Source of the DNA: Psychrobacillus sp. NEAU-3TGS
GTDB taxonomy: Bacteria > Bacillota > Bacilli > Bacillales_A > Planococcaceae
Length of the DNA: 64,000 bases
Reading direction: 5' to 3'
Assembly (NCBI RefSeq): GCF_029955155.1
Contig: NZ_JAPNOZ010000012.1
Span: 248,001-312,000 of the forward strand
Made by a program: the position numbers and the translations under genes
The notes under the pieces: model-generated
What the model saw: the letters and a program-made list of their open reading frames with translations, nothing else
What the model was told of the DNA's origin: nothing
The model's database searches: none
Shown here: in pieces, positions 36,298-49,425 of the stretch
Numbering within the stretch: the stretch's first letter is position 1
Layout: the number at the start of each line of letters is the position of its first letter

Positions 36298-37301
36298 CGA
36301 TAGGGATTGTCAGTACTGGCGTTTACATACCAGACAACGTAATGACAGCTGAAGAAATAGCTGCGCTATCTAAGTTACCGCTCCATGTTGTAAAAGACAA
36401 AATGGGAATCACACAAAAAGCCATTCCTGGCCCAGATGATCATACAGTAGCAATGGGAATTCGAGCAGCAGAAAAAGCACTGCAAAAAGGAAATATTGAC
36501 CCAAAAACGATCGATTTAGTCATCTATATAGGAGAAGAGCATAAAGAATATCCTCTATGGACTGCTGCTATCAAGATGCAAGAAGAACTCGGTGCTTATC
36601 ATGCTTGGGGATTTGATGTTGCGCTTCGCTGCGGAACAACGATTATGGCCATAAAAGTTGCGAAAAGTTTAATGGAGGCAGACGCGACGATCAACACCGT
36701 TTTACTGGCCGGTGGTTATCGTAATAGTGATTTTATCGATTATACGAATGAACGCACCCGCTTCATGTTTAACTTAGGAGCAGGCGGAGCCGCAATGATA
36801 CTGAAAAAAGATCATACTGAAAACATAATTCTAGAGACGGATATGATGACGGATGGATCTTTTTCAGAGGATGTCGTTGTACCAGTCGGCGGAACAAAAG
36901 AACCTTTGACTACGAATCATTTAGAAAAAGGATTATATCGCCTAGATGTATTAGACCCAGAAGGCATGAAGACGAGGCTAGAGCAGAAATCCATGCAGAA
37001 CTTTTTAAAGGTCATTCGACATGCATTGATGAAAAGTGGTTATGCCGAGCCAAACATTGATTACTTGGCTATCCTCCATATGAAAAAATCGGCACATGAT
37101 TTTGTATTACAGGAGCTTGGTTTAACAAGTGAGCAAACAACTTATTTAAGCGATTACGGTCATATTGGACAAATGGATCAAATAATATCACTGGAACTCG
37201 CACAAAAAGAAGGGAAATTAAAGGACGGCGATTTAGCTGTTTTAGTCAGTGCTGGAATAGGGTATGCATGGGGTGCAGTAGCTGTTAAATGGGGAAGATG
37301 A
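36294..37301 (+). CDS. 3-oxoacyl-ACP synthase III-like (thiolase-fold) protein
   Basis: A 335-aa thiolase-fold condensing-enzyme homologue. The nucleophile Cys113 is in DVALRCGTTIMA and a His in LAILHMKKSAHDF (His262). The place of the KAS III Asn (YGNTS) reads YGHIGQMD, giving His290, so the usual Cys-His-Asn triad is changed. It may act on acyl-CoA rather than acyl-ACP, or as a hydrolase-like variant. AAAGGAG precedes the ATG, which overlaps the livM stop. Confidence 0.8.
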   Translation: MTIGIVSTGVYIPDNVMTAEEIAALSKLPLHVVKDKMGITQKAIPGPDDHTVAMGIRAAEKALQKGNIDPKTIDLVIYIGEEHKEYPLWTAAIKMQEELGAYHAWGFDVALRCGTTIMAIKVAKSLMEADATINTVLLAGGYRNSDFIDYTNERTRFMFNLGAGGAAMILKKDHTENIILETDMMTDGSFSEDVVVPVGGTKEPLTTNHLEKGLYRLDVLDPEGMKTRLEQKSMQNFLKVIRHALMKSGYAEPNIDYLAILHMKKSAHDFVLQELGLTSEQTTYLSDYGHIGQMDQIISLELAQKEGKLKDGDLAVLVSAGIGYAWGAVAVKWGR

Positions 37302-37316
37302 AAAGGAGTGGAGAAA

Positions 37317-38216
37317 ATGAGTTTATCGAAAGTTCAGTTGGAAAACGGAGAACAGCTCGCATATCGTGAACGTCCGGGTGGGGAAGAGGTGATTGTACTA
37401 ATCCACGGAAATATGACTTCATCGAAGCATTGGGATGTGCTAATCGACAAATTAGATCCGAAATTTAAAGTATACGCAATCGATTTACGTGGTTTTGGAG
37501 AATCAACGTATAATACGCGAGTAAAAGGGATAAAGGATTTTTCGGATGATTTAAAAGAAGTTATCGACGCGTTAGAATTGAAGCATTTTCACTTAATAGG
37601 TTGGTCTACTGGCGGAGCGATCTGTATGCAATTCGTCGCAGATAATCCGGGATATTGTGAAAAACTTGTACTGCTAGCGTCCGCATCCACGAGGGGCTAT
37701 CCATTTTATGCAACAAATTTGGATGGTACACCTAATCTAACAAGTAGATTCCAAACAATCGAAGAAGTGGAGAATGATCCAGCAAAAACGATACCGATGC
37801 AAGGCCTGTATGACATGAAAAATAAAGCAGGATTAAGAGCTGTTTGGAATGCTGCAATTTACACACATAACCAACCAAAAGAGGAGAATTACGACGCTTA
37901 TCTGGATGATATGCTAACGCAACGAAACTTAGCAGATGTCTATCATGCGTTAAATACTTTTAATATTAGTTCAATAGATAATCAAGCGGCAAAAGGGACC
38001 AATCAAGCTAAGGATATTACAATTCCTGTCCTTATATTACGAGGGGATCGTGATTTAGTGGTGACAGAGGAAATGACACAAGAAATTGTCGCTGACTTAG
38101 GGGAGAATGCCACCTATATCCCACTTACTAATTGTGGCCACTCTCCATTGATAGACGATTTGGAGCAGTTAACCAACCGAATCGAAAATTTCATTTCAAA
38201 GGAGAAGGAGCAATGA
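37317..38216 (+). CDS. Alpha/beta hydrolase
   Basis: A 299-aa alpha/beta-hydrolase: oxyanion motif LIHGNMTSSKHW, nucleophile elbow GWSTGG, acid LRGDRDLVV, and catalytic His in NCGHSPLID. ATG 37317 follows AAGGAGTGG; the frame opens at GTG 37308. It resembles haloperoxidase- or MhpC-like C-C or ester hydrolases. Its stop overlaps the next start (ATGA). Confidence 0.85.
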   Translation: MSLSKVQLENGEQLAYRERPGGEEVIVLIHGNMTSSKHWDVLIDKLDPKFKVYAIDLRGFGESTYNTRVKGIKDFSDDLKEVIDALELKHFHLIGWSTGGAICMQFVADNPGYCEKLVLLASASTRGYPFYATNLDGTPNLTSRFQTIEEVENDPAKTIPMQGLYDMKNKAGLRAVWNAAIYTHNQPKEENYDAYLDDMLTQRNLADVYHALNTFNISSIDNQAAKGTNQAKDITIPVLILRGDRDLVVTEEMTQEIVADLGENATYIPLTNCGHSPLIDDLEQLTNRIENFISKEKEQ

Positions 38217-38953
38217 GATTAAAAAACAAGGTTGCCATTATTACCGGAGGAGCGAATGGTATAGGTTCGGCAGCAGCTCTTCGCTTTGCAGAAGAAGGTG
38301 CAAAAGTGGTGTTAGCGGACTTTGATGCAAATACGGGAGCAGAAAAAGAGAATGCACTAAAAGAACAAGGCTATGATGTGAAGTTTATTCAAGTAGATGT
38401 AACGAATCGGGAAAGTGTGGATTCGCTTGTTTCGCAAACAATTGAACATTTTGGAGAGATTCATATATTAGTCAATAATGCAGGGATTACAAAAGATGCT
38501 ATGTTGACTAAAATGGCGGTAGAAGATTTTTCTCGTGTTTTAGACGTGAACTTAACAGGGGTCTTTCATTGCACACAAGCAGTAGTACCTCATTTAATCG
38601 AACAAGGCTACGGGAAGATCATTAACACTTCGTCCGTAAGCGGTGTATACGGAAATGTTGGGCAAACCAATTACGCTGCCTCCAAAGCGGCAGTCATCGG
38701 TATGACTAAAACATGGGCGAAAGAGCTAGGACGGAAAGGGATAAATGTAAATGCTGTCTCCCCCGGGTTTACTGCAACTGCAATGGTAGCGAAAATGCCT
38801 GAAAAAATTATTGAACAGATGAAGGCTGGAGTTGCCTTGCAACGACTTGGTGAGCCACAAGATATTGCGAATGCCTATCTGTTTTTAGCTTCGGATGAAG
38901 CGAGTTATGTACATGGAACAGTTTTACAAGTAGATGGCGGTATTATGATGTAA
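38213..38953 (+). CDS. Short-chain dehydrogenase/reductase (FabG-like)
   Basis: A 246-aa SDR: cofactor motif TGGANGIG, NNAG, catalytic Ser in NTSSVSG and YAASK, and ending DGGIMM. These are the hallmarks of 3-oxoacyl-ACP/CoA reductases. AAGGAGAAGGAGC lies just before ATG 38213; the earlier opening at 38132 overlaps the hydrolase gene and is rejected. It probably reduces a 3-oxoacyl or ketone intermediate of the pathway. Confidence 0.88.
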   Translation: MRLKNKVAIITGGANGIGSAAALRFAEEGAKVVLADFDANTGAEKENALKEQGYDVKFIQVDVTNRESVDSLVSQTIEHFGEIHILVNNAGITKDAMLTKMAVEDFSRVLDVNLTGVFHCTQAVVPHLIEQGYGKIINTSSVSGVYGNVGQTNYAASKAAVIGMTKTWAKELGRKGINVNAVSPGFTATAMVAKMPEKIIEQMKAGVALQRLGEPQDIANAYLFLASDEASYVHGTVLQVDGGIMM

Positions 38954-38971
38954 CGAAAGGAGCGGTGCAAG

Positions 38972-40452
38972 GTGTATACAGAGCAAGCTTGGATATATAA
39001 ACGTACAGCATTGTCTCCAACCAAAATAGCGCTTATTGATAGTGGTACAGATGAACAATGGAGCTATCGAATGCTAACCGAGCATATATCCAAATGGGTT
39101 CACTATTTTCAACAAAAGAATTATCAAAAAGGCGATCGAGTCGTCGTTATTTCCCAAAACCGAATAGAGTTATTTGCGATTATTTTCGCATGTGGTGTAA
39201 CGGGTCTACTCTATGTGCCGCTCAATTTTCGTTTAAGTAAAGTAGAACTAACGTATATTTTAGAGGATTGTCAACCAGTGCTCATTATTCATGATGAAGC
39301 CCATCAAGTGTTGTGTGAGTCATTTTTACAGGTGGAGCGTTTATTAGTGACAACTAAACTAGAAAGTGCGAACTTTTTCTATCCTCCTCAGACTAACTGG
39401 AGCCCTTCGGATTGTTGGATTATTATTTATACAGGAGGGACGACAGGGAAGCCAAAAGGAGTAGAGCTGTCTTTTGATGCAGTCAATTGGAATGCGATTA
39501 ATACCATTACCAGCTGGGGACTAAGCGATGTCGATTGTACGCTGAATTATATGCCCATGTTTCATACAGGAGGGTTAAATGCTCTAGGCATACCGATTTT
39601 AATGTGCGGTGGAACGGTGGTTGTGGGAAGTCGCTTTGATGCAGAGGAAGCACTTAGAGCGTTAAATACTTATAAAACGACGCTGTCTTTATTTGTTCCG
39701 ACTATGTATCAAGCAATGCTCGACACGACCTATATTAAAACAGCGACTTTCCCAACAGTAAAAGTATTTTTATCCGGTGGTGCACCTTGTCCTCATACGA
39801 TCTATAAACAATTTGAAGACAAGGGCATTCTTTTTAAAGAAGGATATGGACTTACGGAAGCAGGACCAAACAACTTTTTTATAGATCCGCGGGATGCCCG
39901 TATAAAAAGAGGGTCCGTCGGAAAATGCATGCTTTTCAATGAAGTGAAAATTTTGAATGAAAATGGAGAGCTATGTCGTCCAAACGAAGTGGGAGAGCTT
40001 TATATTTTAGGTAAGCATGTATTTACGAAGTATTGGAATAACGAAGAAGAAACGAATCGAGCTTTTGTAGATGGTTGGTTAAAAACAGGTGATTTAGCAA
40101 AGGTCGACGAAGACGGATATTATTATATAGTCGGTAGAAAAAAAGAAATGATTATCTCGGGTGGGGAAAATGTGTATCCGCAGGAGGTGGAGCAGTGCCT
40201 CGTTTTACATCCAAATGTCCGAGAAGCAGCAGTAGTCGGTGTCGCAGATGAAAAATGGGGAGAATGTGTGACTGCATTTGTGACTTGTACTGCGACAGAT
40301 GAATCGTTTGAAACGGAATTGTTGCAAAGTTGCAAGCAGGTACTTGGCAGTTATAAAGTACCGAAAAAATATATGTTTTAGATGAGCTACCTCGTACGGA
40401 TGTTGGCAAAATTGATAAAAAACGATTACAAGAATTAGCTGTAAAGATTTGA
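38972..40452 (+). pseudogene. Acyl-CoA synthetase (AMP-forming), frameshifted at the 3' end
   Basis: An acid-CoA ligase of the ANL superfamily: P-loop YTGGTTGKPKG, EGYGLTEAGPNNFF, GWLKTGDLAKVDEDGYYYIVGRKKEMIISGGENVYPQEVE. The frame ends early at 40381 (VPKKYMF, stop). One T added to the T4 at 40376-40379 continues FLDELPRTDVGKIDKKRLQE to a stop at 40450-40452. This tail contains the A10 catalytic Lys (GKIDK), so as written the enzyme lacks the residue needed for adenylation. GTG 38972 follows AAAGGAG. Confidence 0.9.
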
Positions 40453-40506
40453 TTTACAGCTTTTTGTTTTGTCTTTTTGTATAATAGGCTTTGAGGTGAC
40501 AGGAAT

Positions 40507-40932
40507 ATGTTTATAAGTGAGAAAGAAATTGAAGTACGCTACGCAGAAACAGATCAAATGGGAGTAGTTTATCATGCAAACTATGTAATATGGCTAGAAA
40601 TTGGTCGAACACAGCTCATTAAAGACTTAGGATTCTCTTATGCTGGACTCGAAAAAGATGGTTATCTATCTCCCGTTACAAACGTGAATATAAACTATAG
40701 ATCTTCTGTAAGGTACGGGGAGACAGTAGTTGTAAGAACATGGATTGAAAGTCATGGTAAGCTTCGGACTACATACGGGTATGAAATTATTCACGAAGAC
40801 GGGACGGTTGCTTCTTCTGCTACATCGGAACATGTTGTGGTGAATAAGGACAATTTTCGACCAGTTTCCTTAAAAAAAGTTCATCCAGAATGGGATGCAA
40901 AATATACGGAAATTGCTAAGGTGATGGATTAA
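40507..40932 (+). CDS. yneP: Acyl-CoA thioesterase YneP (4HBT, YbgC-like)
   Basis: A 141-aa hotdog-fold thioesterase with the 4HBT active-site signature RYAETDQMGVVYHANYVIW and ending VKAIHP-type text (SLKKVHPEW). GAGGTGACAGG lies upstream. Conserved location: yneP-yneQ-yneR-plsY-parE-parC as in B. subtilis. Confidence 0.88.
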   Translation: MFISEKEIEVRYAETDQMGVVYHANYVIWLEIGRTQLIKDLGFSYAGLEKDGYLSPVTNVNINYRSSVRYGETVVVRTWIESHGKLRTTYGYEIIHEDGTVASSATSEHVVVNKDNFRPVSLKKVHPEWDAKYTEIAKVMD

Positions 40933-41228
40933 TGGCATTTGGTATTTCGAGAGATGAGTTGCTGCGTTGGAAAGCGGCAGTTGAAATAGAACAGATTGCC
41001 TTTCTCACTCATTACTGGCTAGACGATCGTTTCCCAGGATGTAAAACGGTAACTAAAGTCGGTTGTAGTAATTTAGAAAAGTTAATCGACTGGGGCAAAA
41101 AATACGGATTAAAAGAAGAGTGGATTGATCACAAGGAAGCCTATCCTCATTTCGATTTATTTGGAAAACATGAATATGAAATCATGCAAAAAGAAGGGCT
41201 GTTAGATCAACTGATGAAGTTTCAATAA
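40932..41228 (+). CDS. yneQ: YneQ-like protein
   Basis: A 98-aa soluble protein with ISRDELLRWKAAVEIEQIAF, LTHYWLDDRFPGCKTVTKVGC and EAYPHFDLFGKHEYEIM. It is assigned by sequence style and by position directly after yneP, with stop and start overlapping (TAATG). Function unknown. Confidence 0.8.
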   Translation: MAFGISRDELLRWKAAVEIEQIAFLTHYWLDDRFPGCKTVTKVGCSNLEKLIDWGKKYGLKEEWIDHKEAYPHFDLFGKHEYEIMQKEGLLDQLMKFQ

Positions 41229-41260
41229 AAAAAAGCGTGATATCGAATCACGCTTTTTTA
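41227..41260. terminator. Bidirectional terminator
   Basis: AAAAAAAAGCGTGAT and ATCACGCTTTTTTA form a perfect stem between convergent yneQ and yneR. Confidence 0.9.
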
Positions 41261-41541
41261 TACGTATAGGCTAACTCATCTAACTTGTGATCTACATCTA
41301 CATGCAAATCATGTCCATCGAAATACCATTCATCTACTTCTTCTATGAAAAATAATACTTCTCCAAGTTTCACTGTAACAACAGGTTCAAACGGTGTATC
41401 CTTGGTCATTCCAAGCGAAAAACCTTGCTGTATCGGACTAGATCCGCCGTAGCGTGCATAAAAACGGATAGTATCTCCAGAGCCTACTTCCATTTCCTTT
41501 TGAAACCAGGTCCATGCATCTTGCGAGATAAAGATTTTCAT
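41248..41541 (-). CDS. yneR: HesB/IscA-fold protein YneR-like
   Basis: A 97-aa protein of the HesB-like family (YneR): MKIFISQDAWTWFQKEM, then RFYARYGGSSPIQQGFSLGM. The cysteines that IscA uses for Fe-S binding are absent, as expected for the YneR branch. ATG 41541 is chosen over GTG 41553 on sequence grounds. The convergent terminator overlaps its last codons. Confidence 0.8.
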   Translation of the reverse strand: MKIFISQDAWTWFQKEMEVGSGDTIRFYARYGGSSPIQQGFSLGMTKDTPFEPVVTVKLGEVLFFIEEVDEWYFDGHDLHVDVDHKLDELAYTYKKA

Positions 41542-41560
41542 ACAAATCACCAAGCCTTCC

Positions 41561-42166
41561 TTATATCCACTTAACCTTAGGTTCCGTTCCTTTTTTAATA
41601 CGTTCGATGTTCGCGCGGTGACGATAAAAAATAAATACGGCTATTAAAACAAGCATCGCAATTAAGGGCCAATCCTTTTCCACTGTAAAGTAATAAACAA
41701 TCGAATAAATAAGTGCAATCACTGCTAATATCATGGAGGTTAACGAAACCATCTTCGTTATCTTTAAGATAATAAAAAATCCTACAACTAACAGTACGAA
41801 AAGTGGCCAGTTGTAAGCAAGTAAAATACCACCAGACGTCGCAACCGCTTTTCCACCTTTAAAGTTAGCAAAAATGGGAAACATATGCCCAATTACAGCA
41901 ATAATCCCAAGAATAAGCGGATGTACAGAAGTAGATTCAAATATAGCCAAATAGCCTAAAAGTGTTGCTGCTGTCCCTTTTAAAATATCCATAATCGTAA
42001 CAATTAGTCCTGCTTTTTTACCAAGCGTACGAAACGTATTCGTTCCACCTAAATTACCACTGCCATGCTCACGAATATCTGTATTATAAAATAATTTCCC
42101 TATCCATAAGCCGGAAGGGATAGACCCAATTATATAGGCAAGTAAAAGTAAAATGATGATCGTCAT
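41561..42166 (-). CDS. plsY: Glycerol-3-phosphate acyltransferase PlsY
   Basis: A 201-aa integral membrane enzyme that moves the acyl group from acyl-phosphate to glycerol-3-phosphate, the first step of phospholipid synthesis. The three PlsY motifs are visible: [26 protein letters not shown] and [20 protein letters not shown]. Gene order with yneR and parE/parC matches other Bacillales. Confidence 0.95.
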   Translation of the reverse strand: MTIIILLLLAYIIGSIPSGLWIGKLFYNTDIREHGSGNLGGTNTFRTLGKKAGLIVTIMDILKGTAATLLGYLAIFESTSVHPLILGIIAVIGHMFPIFANFKGGKAVATSGGILLAYNWPLFVLLVVGFFIILKITKMVSLTSMILAVIALIYSIVYYFTVEKDWPLIAMLVLIAVFIFYRHRANIERIKKGTEPKVKWI

Positions 42167-47036
<4,870 letters not shown>

Positions 47037-47060
47037 GTCAACATAACCTAGAATCTAAAC

Positions 47061-47107
47061 AAAAAGCATTTCCATTAGGTAGTATACCTATTGTGAAATG
47101 CTTTTTT
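47061..47107 (+). terminator. Terminator after parC
   Basis: AAAAAGCATTTC and GAAATGCTTTTTT pair around an inner AGGTAGTATACCT stem. Confidence 0.85.
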
Positions 47108-47285
47108 ATTTTGCTTAGTCTATAGGAGAGTTCTAATCTAGGTCAAAGAATACAAAAATTGAGTAACTCTAATCATATTTTTGTAATCTTCTGAAAAATG
47201 GAGGGAGTTTTTATAACTCTAGTTTAAAATATTTTATAAACTTACCTAGAGATATAGTTAAAACCCCCGTTCACCCTGTTTTTCC

Positions 47286-47324
47286 ATGAATAGAATAGCA
47301 GAGAAAGGAGGTGATAATATGTGT
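47286..47324 (+). repeat. 39-nt leader shared with the gene at 48189, copy 1
   Basis: The run starting ATGAATAGAATAGCAGAGAA and ending at the ATGTGT start region is identical at 47286-47324 and 48156-48194. It contains the AAAGGAGGTGATAAT ribosome binding site. Upstream text is also alike (GATATAGTTAAAACCCCCG against GATTTAGTTATAATCCCCG), so both genes share a duplicated promoter and leader. Confidence 0.8.
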
Positions 47325-47942
47325 TGTAATAATTCTCAGTGTAACTGTGGATGTAACTTCGGTCGTTGCACTAACCTTGGACCTTTTGTAGCTGTTGACG
47401 CGGATTGCATTATTCCACCTGCGAGTTCTCGCGCTTCGGTTATACCGTTCGCTTCAGGTATTACTACACCAGTTTTATTAGCTACTACCATTGGTGGATT
47501 AGTTAGTACTGTAAGTACTATTGGATTTGGTTCTGCCCTTACAGGTATTACCCTAGTTGGAGGTTTAATAGACGTAACTGGTCTAGCTGCAACCGAAGCC
47601 TTTACTGCTCCACGTGCAGGTAACGTAACTGCTATTTCTGCAAACTTCAATACACTTGTAGCCGGAACAGTTCTTACTGGAACTGCTACAATCCGCGCTC
47701 AAGTCTACCGTGCACCAGCTGGATCTAACATCTTCAGTCCTACAGCTGCAACCGTAGTATTAGCTCCATCTTTAACAGCTCCTATAGCAGCAGGCGTATT
47801 AAGCACTGGATCAGCGGCGAATTTCTCTGTTCCGGTAGCACCAGGTGACCGTCTACTTATGGTGTTTTCAGTAACTGCGACTGGATTAACAGCTGCAGAT
47901 GTCGTTGCTGGTTTCGCAAGTGCAGGTATAACTATTGACTAA
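47319..47942 (+). CDS. Exosporium BclB-like spore surface protein without collagen repeats
   Basis: A 207-aa protein. A Cys-rich N terminus (CCNNSQCNCGCNFGRC) is followed by a Ser/Ala/Gly/Thr-rich beta domain with VIPFASGITTPVLL, GLAATEAFTAPRAGNVTAIS and SAANFSVPVAPGDRLLMVFSVT, the C-terminal domain of BclB-type exosporium glycoproteins. BclB normally has long GXT collagen repeats before this domain; none are present. ATG 47319 follows AAAGGAGGTGATAAT. Probably made in the mother cell. Confidence 0.75.
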   Translation: MCCNNSQCNCGCNFGRCTNLGPFVAVDADCIIPPASSRASVIPFASGITTPVLLATTIGGLVSTVSTIGFGSALTGITLVGGLIDVTGLAATEAFTAPRAGNVTAISANFNTLVAGTVLTGTATIRAQVYRAPAGSNIFSPTAATVVLAPSLTAPIAAGVLSTGSAANFSVPVAPGDRLLMVFSVTATGLTAADVVAGFASAGITID

Positions 47943-47978
47943 TTAAGCAGATGTAGTCAGAACATCTTTTTTATCTCA

Positions 47979-48012
47979 AGCCCCTTTCATTTAAACAATG
48001 AAAGGGGCTTTA
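47979..48012 (+). terminator. Terminator
   Basis: AAGCCCCTTTCAT and ATGAAAGGGGCTTT make a perfect stem. Confidence 0.85.
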
Positions 48013-48155
48013 TTAATGCTAATTAAAAGCAGGGGGAAGGTTCTCACACAATTAATCTCTGAGTAAGTTTATAAATGAGTCTATTCAATAAATTATAAAT
48101 TAGTTTTATTAATCTCAAAAGATTTAGTTATAATCCCCGTCCCTACTTCAATTCT

Positions 48156-48194
48156 ATGAATAGAATAGCAGAGAAAGGAGGTGATAATATGTGT
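48156..48194 (+). repeat. 39-nt shared leader, copy 2
   Basis: Identical to 47286-47324, including the ribosome binding site and start codon context of the second spore surface gene. Confidence 0.8.
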
Positions 48195-48662
48195 AATTGT
48201 GGATGTAATTCTCTTAGCCCCCGAATTGTAACTACCAATAGACCAGCTTATGGATATGTCTTTAACTTTCCTACCCAAACAGTAGCTTCTGGTGGTAATG
48301 TAAACTTTAGCGGTAACGGACCATTAGTTAGCATCAGCCATACTCCAGGTACAGCAGCTATTTTGATTCCAAGAGCAGGAGACTATTTAGTAGAATATAC
48401 AATCGCTGTCGATGGGCCTCAGATGTCGGCGTATGCATTAATTCTTAATGGTGTAGAAGTTCCTAACTCTGCTACTCGTTATGGTGCTACAAGTCCAGCA
48501 GGTACCAATCAGACATTGACTGGTTCAGCAATAATAAGTGTTCCAGCTAACTCAACACTACTATTAAGAAATGTAGGTAATACTGCCGATACTCTAATAG
48601 GGACTGATGATGGACAAGGCGTGCTCAATGCATCTTTATCCATTCATAGACTTGGAGCTTAG
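48189..48662 (+). CDS. BclA C-terminal-domain-like spore surface protein
   Basis: A 157-aa protein. It has a short Cys-rich head (MCNCGCNSL), then a jelly-roll TNF-like domain: YGYVFNFPTQTVASGG, SISHTPGTAAILIPRAGDYLVEYTI, YALILNGVEVPNSAT, SAIISVPANSTLLLRNVG, SLSIHRLGA. This is the C-terminal trimerising domain of BclA-type exosporium proteins, again with no collagen-like region. The Cys head CNCGCN is shared with the upstream gene, so the two are diverged paralogous cassettes. Confidence 0.78.
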   Translation: MCNCGCNSLSPRIVTTNRPAYGYVFNFPTQTVASGGNVNFSGNGPLVSISHTPGTAAILIPRAGDYLVEYTIAVDGPQMSAYALILNGVEVPNSATRYGATSPAGTNQTLTGSAIISVPANSTLLLRNVGNTADTLIGTDDGQGVLNASLSIHRLGA

Positions 48663-48703
48663 AGTGTTCTGTAAGCCATAGGTTTTATTTATGATTTAAC
48701 AAG

Positions 48704-48747
48704 AAAAAGTGCGATGTCCTAATAGTCATAGGATGCCGCGCTTTTTT
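48704..48747 (+). terminator. Terminator
   Basis: AAAAAGTGCG and GTCCTA pair with TAGGAT and CCGCGCTTTTTT, with a small internal mismatch. Confidence 0.7.
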
Positions 48748-48861
48748 GTTTAAGGCAATTTTATTAATAGAATTCTACAAAAATGCGCATTTCATTCTTT
48801 CTTCATAACTATATGGTATAAGTATATAGGAGTAGTAAATATATAAATTTGGAGGAAGAAA

Positions 48862-49425
48862 ATGAAAAAAATTATTTTAATGACAATCGCTTGTTTATTT
48901 TTATTCAGTACACAGGCTTTTGCACACACAGGTTTAGAGAGTTCGGATCCAGCTCAAGGGACTACGGTAACTCAAAGTTTGGATGAAATCACCTTAACTT
49001 ATATGACGAAAATTGAGGAAACAAGCTCATTCGAATTAGTGAATGCTTCGAATGAATCCATGGATATTACAAACTTAGCCGTAAACGATAATGTAATGAC
49101 AGGTAATGTAGAAGGAAATTTAGAAAATGGTCCCTATAAAATTGTTTGGAAAATCGTTGGAATCGATGGTCATCCAATTGAAGGGGAAGTAGACTTCGTA
49201 TTAAATGCCCCAATTACAGAAGATACTGTTGACGAAACAGCAACAGAGACAGTGGAAGAAACGAAAGTTACAGAACCAGAAGTAGCGGAAGAAGAGCCAG
49301 CTGCAGAAGAAACTGCTTCAGCTGACGCGGAACAAGATAAGGGTAGCAATACTGGACTTATTATTGGGATTGTAGTTGTATTAGCTGCAGCAATCTTTTT
49401 TATGACACGGAGAAAAAGTAAATGA
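48862..49425 (+). CDS. CopC-domain copper protein, membrane-anchored
   Basis: A 187-aa exported protein: signal peptide ending FAHTGLESSDPA, so His is the first mature residue and a Cu ligand in CopC. The CopC domain runs through GPYKIVWKIVGIDGHPIEG with the second His, followed by a Glu/Thr/Ala-rich linker and a C-terminal helix (LIIGIVVVLAAAIFF) with RRKSK. It probably passes copper to the CopD partner that overlaps its stop by 4 nt. In B. subtilis YcnJ the two domains are fused. Confidence 0.85.
   Translation: MKKIILMTIACLFLFSTQAFAHTGLESSDPAQGTTVTQSLDEITLTYMTKIEETSSFELVNASNESMDITNLAVNDNVMTGNVEGNLENGPYKIVWKIVGIDGHPIEGEVDFVLNAPITEDTVDETATETVEETKVTEPEVAEEEPAAEETASADAEQDKGSNTGLIIGIVVVLAAAIFFMTRRKSK

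Noticed and set aside
40123-40409. Minus-strand frames opposite the acyl-CoA ligase
   Set aside because: Shadows; the plus-strand ligase sequence is unambiguous.
47230-47300. Sigma-K type -10 box before the BclB-like gene
   Set aside because: CCATGAATAG and CTATGAATAG resemble CATANNNTA only partly, and no AC-type -35 sits at the right distance in both copies.
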